From Diadophis punctatus similis (taxonomy: Eukaryota; Chordata; Lepidosauria; Squamata; Dipsadidae): a stretch of 64,000 nt of DNA. The notes beneath the pieces were generated by a model. The model made no database searches. It was not told where the DNA came from and saw only the letters and a list, made by a program, of their open reading frames with translations. The position numbers and the translations under genes are program-made. Positions 62,193 to 64,000 of the stretch are shown piece after piece; positions within the stretch are counted from its first letter, which is position 1, and every line of letters begins with the position of its first letter. The stretch lies in NCBI GenBank assembly GCA_023053685.1, contig JALIGW010000001.1:54495359-54559358 (forward strand), written 5' to 3'.

Positions 62193-62330
62193 AGATACAT
62201 AGGTACTCCTCGAATTATGACCACAATTGAGCCCAGAATTGTAATTGTAAATTGTAATTGTCCTGTGATCACCTCGCTTAACAACCAGAATCCCAGCTCC
62301 CTTAAGGTTAAGCAGAGCACAGGCTGCCTC
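62193..62330 (+). repeat. TACAGG-type MITE, left-end fragment
   Basis: aggtactcctcgaattatga, accacaattgagccc, cgcttaacaacc match the family's left end; a GC-rich section follows (62330-62600) resembling the interior of the long copy at 34897-35675. Confidence 0.6.
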
Positions 62331-62931
62331 AAAGGGTGGACGCAAGGCCACACCTGCCCTGTAACAAACCCCAGCTTGCCTGTGGCCTGTGCTCCTGCAC
62401 TGCCTGAGGCACCCCTTGCACAGCTTCCCACCCCACTGAGTTCCATACTGTTGGGTCTCTTGCCCACCATCTCATGCCTTGCTCTGCTTAGCTCTTCCAA
62501 AGATTACTTTCCAAAAGAGCACCCAGCCAATGCAATATGCAGAGGTGGCCACCTCACACCATTCTGGAGGTGGGTGCCATTCATGTGATCTCTCAGCAGG
62601 GCACACATTTCCAAATCGCATGTTTCTGGGGCGTCATTGAGTTTATAATCTTGAAATACTTGTTCTCCATGAATTTGTCCAATCAATTTTTAAAGCTACC
62701 CGAATTAGTGGTCATCGTTACATTTTGCAGTTATTTCTGATTCCTGATTCAGCGTTTCGAAAGGTAGTGGGGGAAAAAAATCTCCCTCTCTACTTTTTCC
62801 ATATCATAGAGATGGTTGAATTCTACCTTCCACCAGCTGGCTCTCTTTTTAAACTATAAACTCCCAAATAATCTAATTTTTTCTCGTAAAATATGTGCTA
62901 AACAGCATTCTGGTTATTCTCTTAGGAGCCG

Positions 62932-63165
62932 AGGTGGCGCAGTGGTTAAAAGCAGCACTGCAACCTTCAGCTGATTGCTAGTTCAGCAGTTCAGCTGTTC
63001 AAATCTCACCAGGCTCAAGGTTGACTCAGCCTTCCATCCTTCCGAGGTGGGTAAAATGAGGACCCAGATTGTTGGGGGCAATATGCTGAACTCTGTAAAC
63101 CGCTTAGAGAGGGCTGTAAAGCACTATGAAGCGGTATATAAGTATAAGTGCTATTGCTATCTTCT
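62932..63165 (+). mobile_element. tRNA-derived SINE (gccgaggtggcgcagtgg family)
   Basis: Head gagccgaggtggcgcagtgg with A-box character, body ccttccgaggtgggtaaaatg, tail gaagcggtatataagtataa and gctattgcta. More complete than the 43270 copy. Confidence 0.85.
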
Positions 63166-63221
63166 GCAACTTTTCCTATTATTGCTTTTTCAAATCTATG
63201 ACCCAAACTGTACATAGTATT

Positions 63222-63385
63222 AACAGAAGTTAACAGATTAACAGAGTCGGAAGGGACCTTACAGGCATCTAGTCCAACCCCCTGCCCAAGCAGGAGACCC
63301 TTACATCTGCCTCTACCTAGGATCGAACTCACAACCTCATGATTGTGAGGCAAGAGCTCTACCTCTAGGCCACAGCAGCTGGGTT
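63222..63385 (-). mobile_element. tRNA-derived SINE with CR1-like tail
   Basis: On the - strand: head ctgctgtggcctagaggtag, B-box gagttcgatcct, then ggggttggactagatgcctg and aaggtcccttccgactctgt, the usual CR1 3' end. Distinct from the other two SINE families here. Confidence 0.8.
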
Positions 63386-63422
63386 ACTCTAGATTGCTAG
63401 TATTCTAGATTTGGACATTATA

Positions 63423-63750
63423 CAGGTAGTTCTCGACTTACAACAGTTCATTTTGTGACTGTTCAAAGTTAAAACAGCACTGAAAAAAGTGACCATTTTT
63501 CAGTTACGCCCTTGCAGCATCCCCATGATCAAAATTCATCAGATGCTTGGCAACTGGTTCATATTTATGACTGTTGGTCATAAAGGTCATGTGATCACCT
63601 TTTGCGACCTTTTGACAAGAAAAGTCAATGGGGAAGCCAGATTCACCTGTGGCAAGAAAGGTCGTAAAATGGGACAAAACTCACCTAACAAATCTCAGTT
63701 AACAACAGAAATTTGGGGCTCAATTGTGGTCGTAAGTCGAGGACTACCTG
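63423..63750 (+). mobile_element. TACAGG-type MITE, intact, TA-flanked
   Basis: Best copy of the family in the window: left terminus caggtagttctcgacttaca, right terminus gtaagtcgaggactacctg, TA on both sides (63421-63422, 63751-63752), 328 bp. It serves as the reference for the split copy at 54736-55515. Confidence 0.85.
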
Positions 63751-64000
63751 TAGATTTGCATATACTCCAAATGTTTACAATGTTTAGCTTAATTTGAATC
63801 TTTCTTCCATCCTTTATGAACCTATCCATTGTATATAAAAAACTTAGGCCCCTTCAGGATATACTGTACAGTATATGAAGTTAGAGAGGTGATTTTTTTT
63901 GTCCAAATAGGTATTACTTCGTATTTATATAAATTGAATTGTATTTTCTATTTGGTTAAGCATTCATCTGCATTAAAGGTGAGCTTTTCATCCTCACATT

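Larger units (their letters stand above)
59685..64000 (-). other. TP53BP2 upstream intron (partial)
   Basis: Contains a LINE reverse-transcriptase remnant (60320-61520), a (GT)n tract, two SINEs and two MITEs. No exon for the first about 60 residues of ASPP2 was seen. 61600-62190 shows nothing recognised. Confidence 0.6.

Noticed and set aside
62932..63385. tRNA genes
   Set aside because: A- and B-box-like sequences are SINE heads; they are not followed by an acceptor stem or cloverleaf.
59700..64000. First coding exons of TP53BP2
   Set aside because: No block like the FLTVYLSNNEQHFTEVPVTP region of ASPP2 was found on the - strand.

Overview
This 64 kb window is vertebrate nuclear DNA, most probably from a squamate reptile and more likely a snake than a lizard. 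The evidence is spliced protein genes with vertebrate exon structure, Sauria-type SINEs, a BovB (RTE) LINE remnant, a CR1/L3-like LINE tail that runs into a (CTATT)n = (AATAG)n microsatellite, many short DNA transposons (MITEs), and a full-length DIRS-type tyrosine-recombinase retrotransposon. The species cannot be named from sequence alone. Two protein-coding genes lie tail to tail and both run off the window. CAPN2 (calpain-2 catalytic subunit) is on the + strand, exons 3 to 21, 7391-34119. TP53BP2 (ASPP2) is on the - strand, its last 16 coding exons, 36941-59684. The same two genes are convergent neighbours on human chromosome 1q41, so this is conserved synteny. Exon boundaries were set by eye from splice sites, reading phase and remembered family sequences; all phases close without a break in both genes.

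Layout. 1-7390: part of CAPN2 intron 2, dense in repeats (a local segmental duplication carrying a Sauria SINE, two hAT-type MITEs with 8-bp target duplications, an RTE-like LINE 3' end, microsatellites). 7391-34119: CAPN2 exons. Catalytic Cys, His and Asn are all present, the C2-like domain has its acidic loop, and the penta-EF-hand domain ends in WLCFTTI. Exon 10 uses a GC splice donor, exon 11 is a 12-nt microexon, and intron 16 has U12-type (minor spliceosome) signals. Inside that U12-type intron, at about 24391-30173 and antisense to CAPN2, sits a 5.8 kb DIRS-like element with three open frames (gag-like, RT/RNase H, tyrosine recombinase), inverted terminal repeats and an internal complementary region.

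34120-36940: the CAPN2 3' UTR, an intergenic stretch mostly made of a TACAGG-type MITE, and the TP53BP2 3' UTR. 36941-59684: TP53BP2 exons, encoding the end of the N-terminal RA/ubiquitin-like domain, a long Q/E/K-rich coiled coil, a proline-rich middle, a PPPPY motif, an RVKF-type PP1 site, ankyrin repeats and the SH3 domain. Its introns hold SINEs, nested MITEs, a hAT MITE with perfect 8-bp target duplications and a possible DIRS end remnant. 59685-64000: the next intron upstream in TP53BP2, with a decayed LINE reverse transcriptase and several SINE/MITE copies.

The two host genes are unrelated in pathway (Ca2+-dependent proteolysis; p53/PP1-linked apoptosis and polarity control) and share only position. 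The most notable points are the coding-intact DIRS element inside a U12-type intron, the GC-AG intron 10, the nested TA-type MITE whose empty site can be read from a paralogue in the same window, and a fold-back minisatellite at 13.84-14.24 kb.
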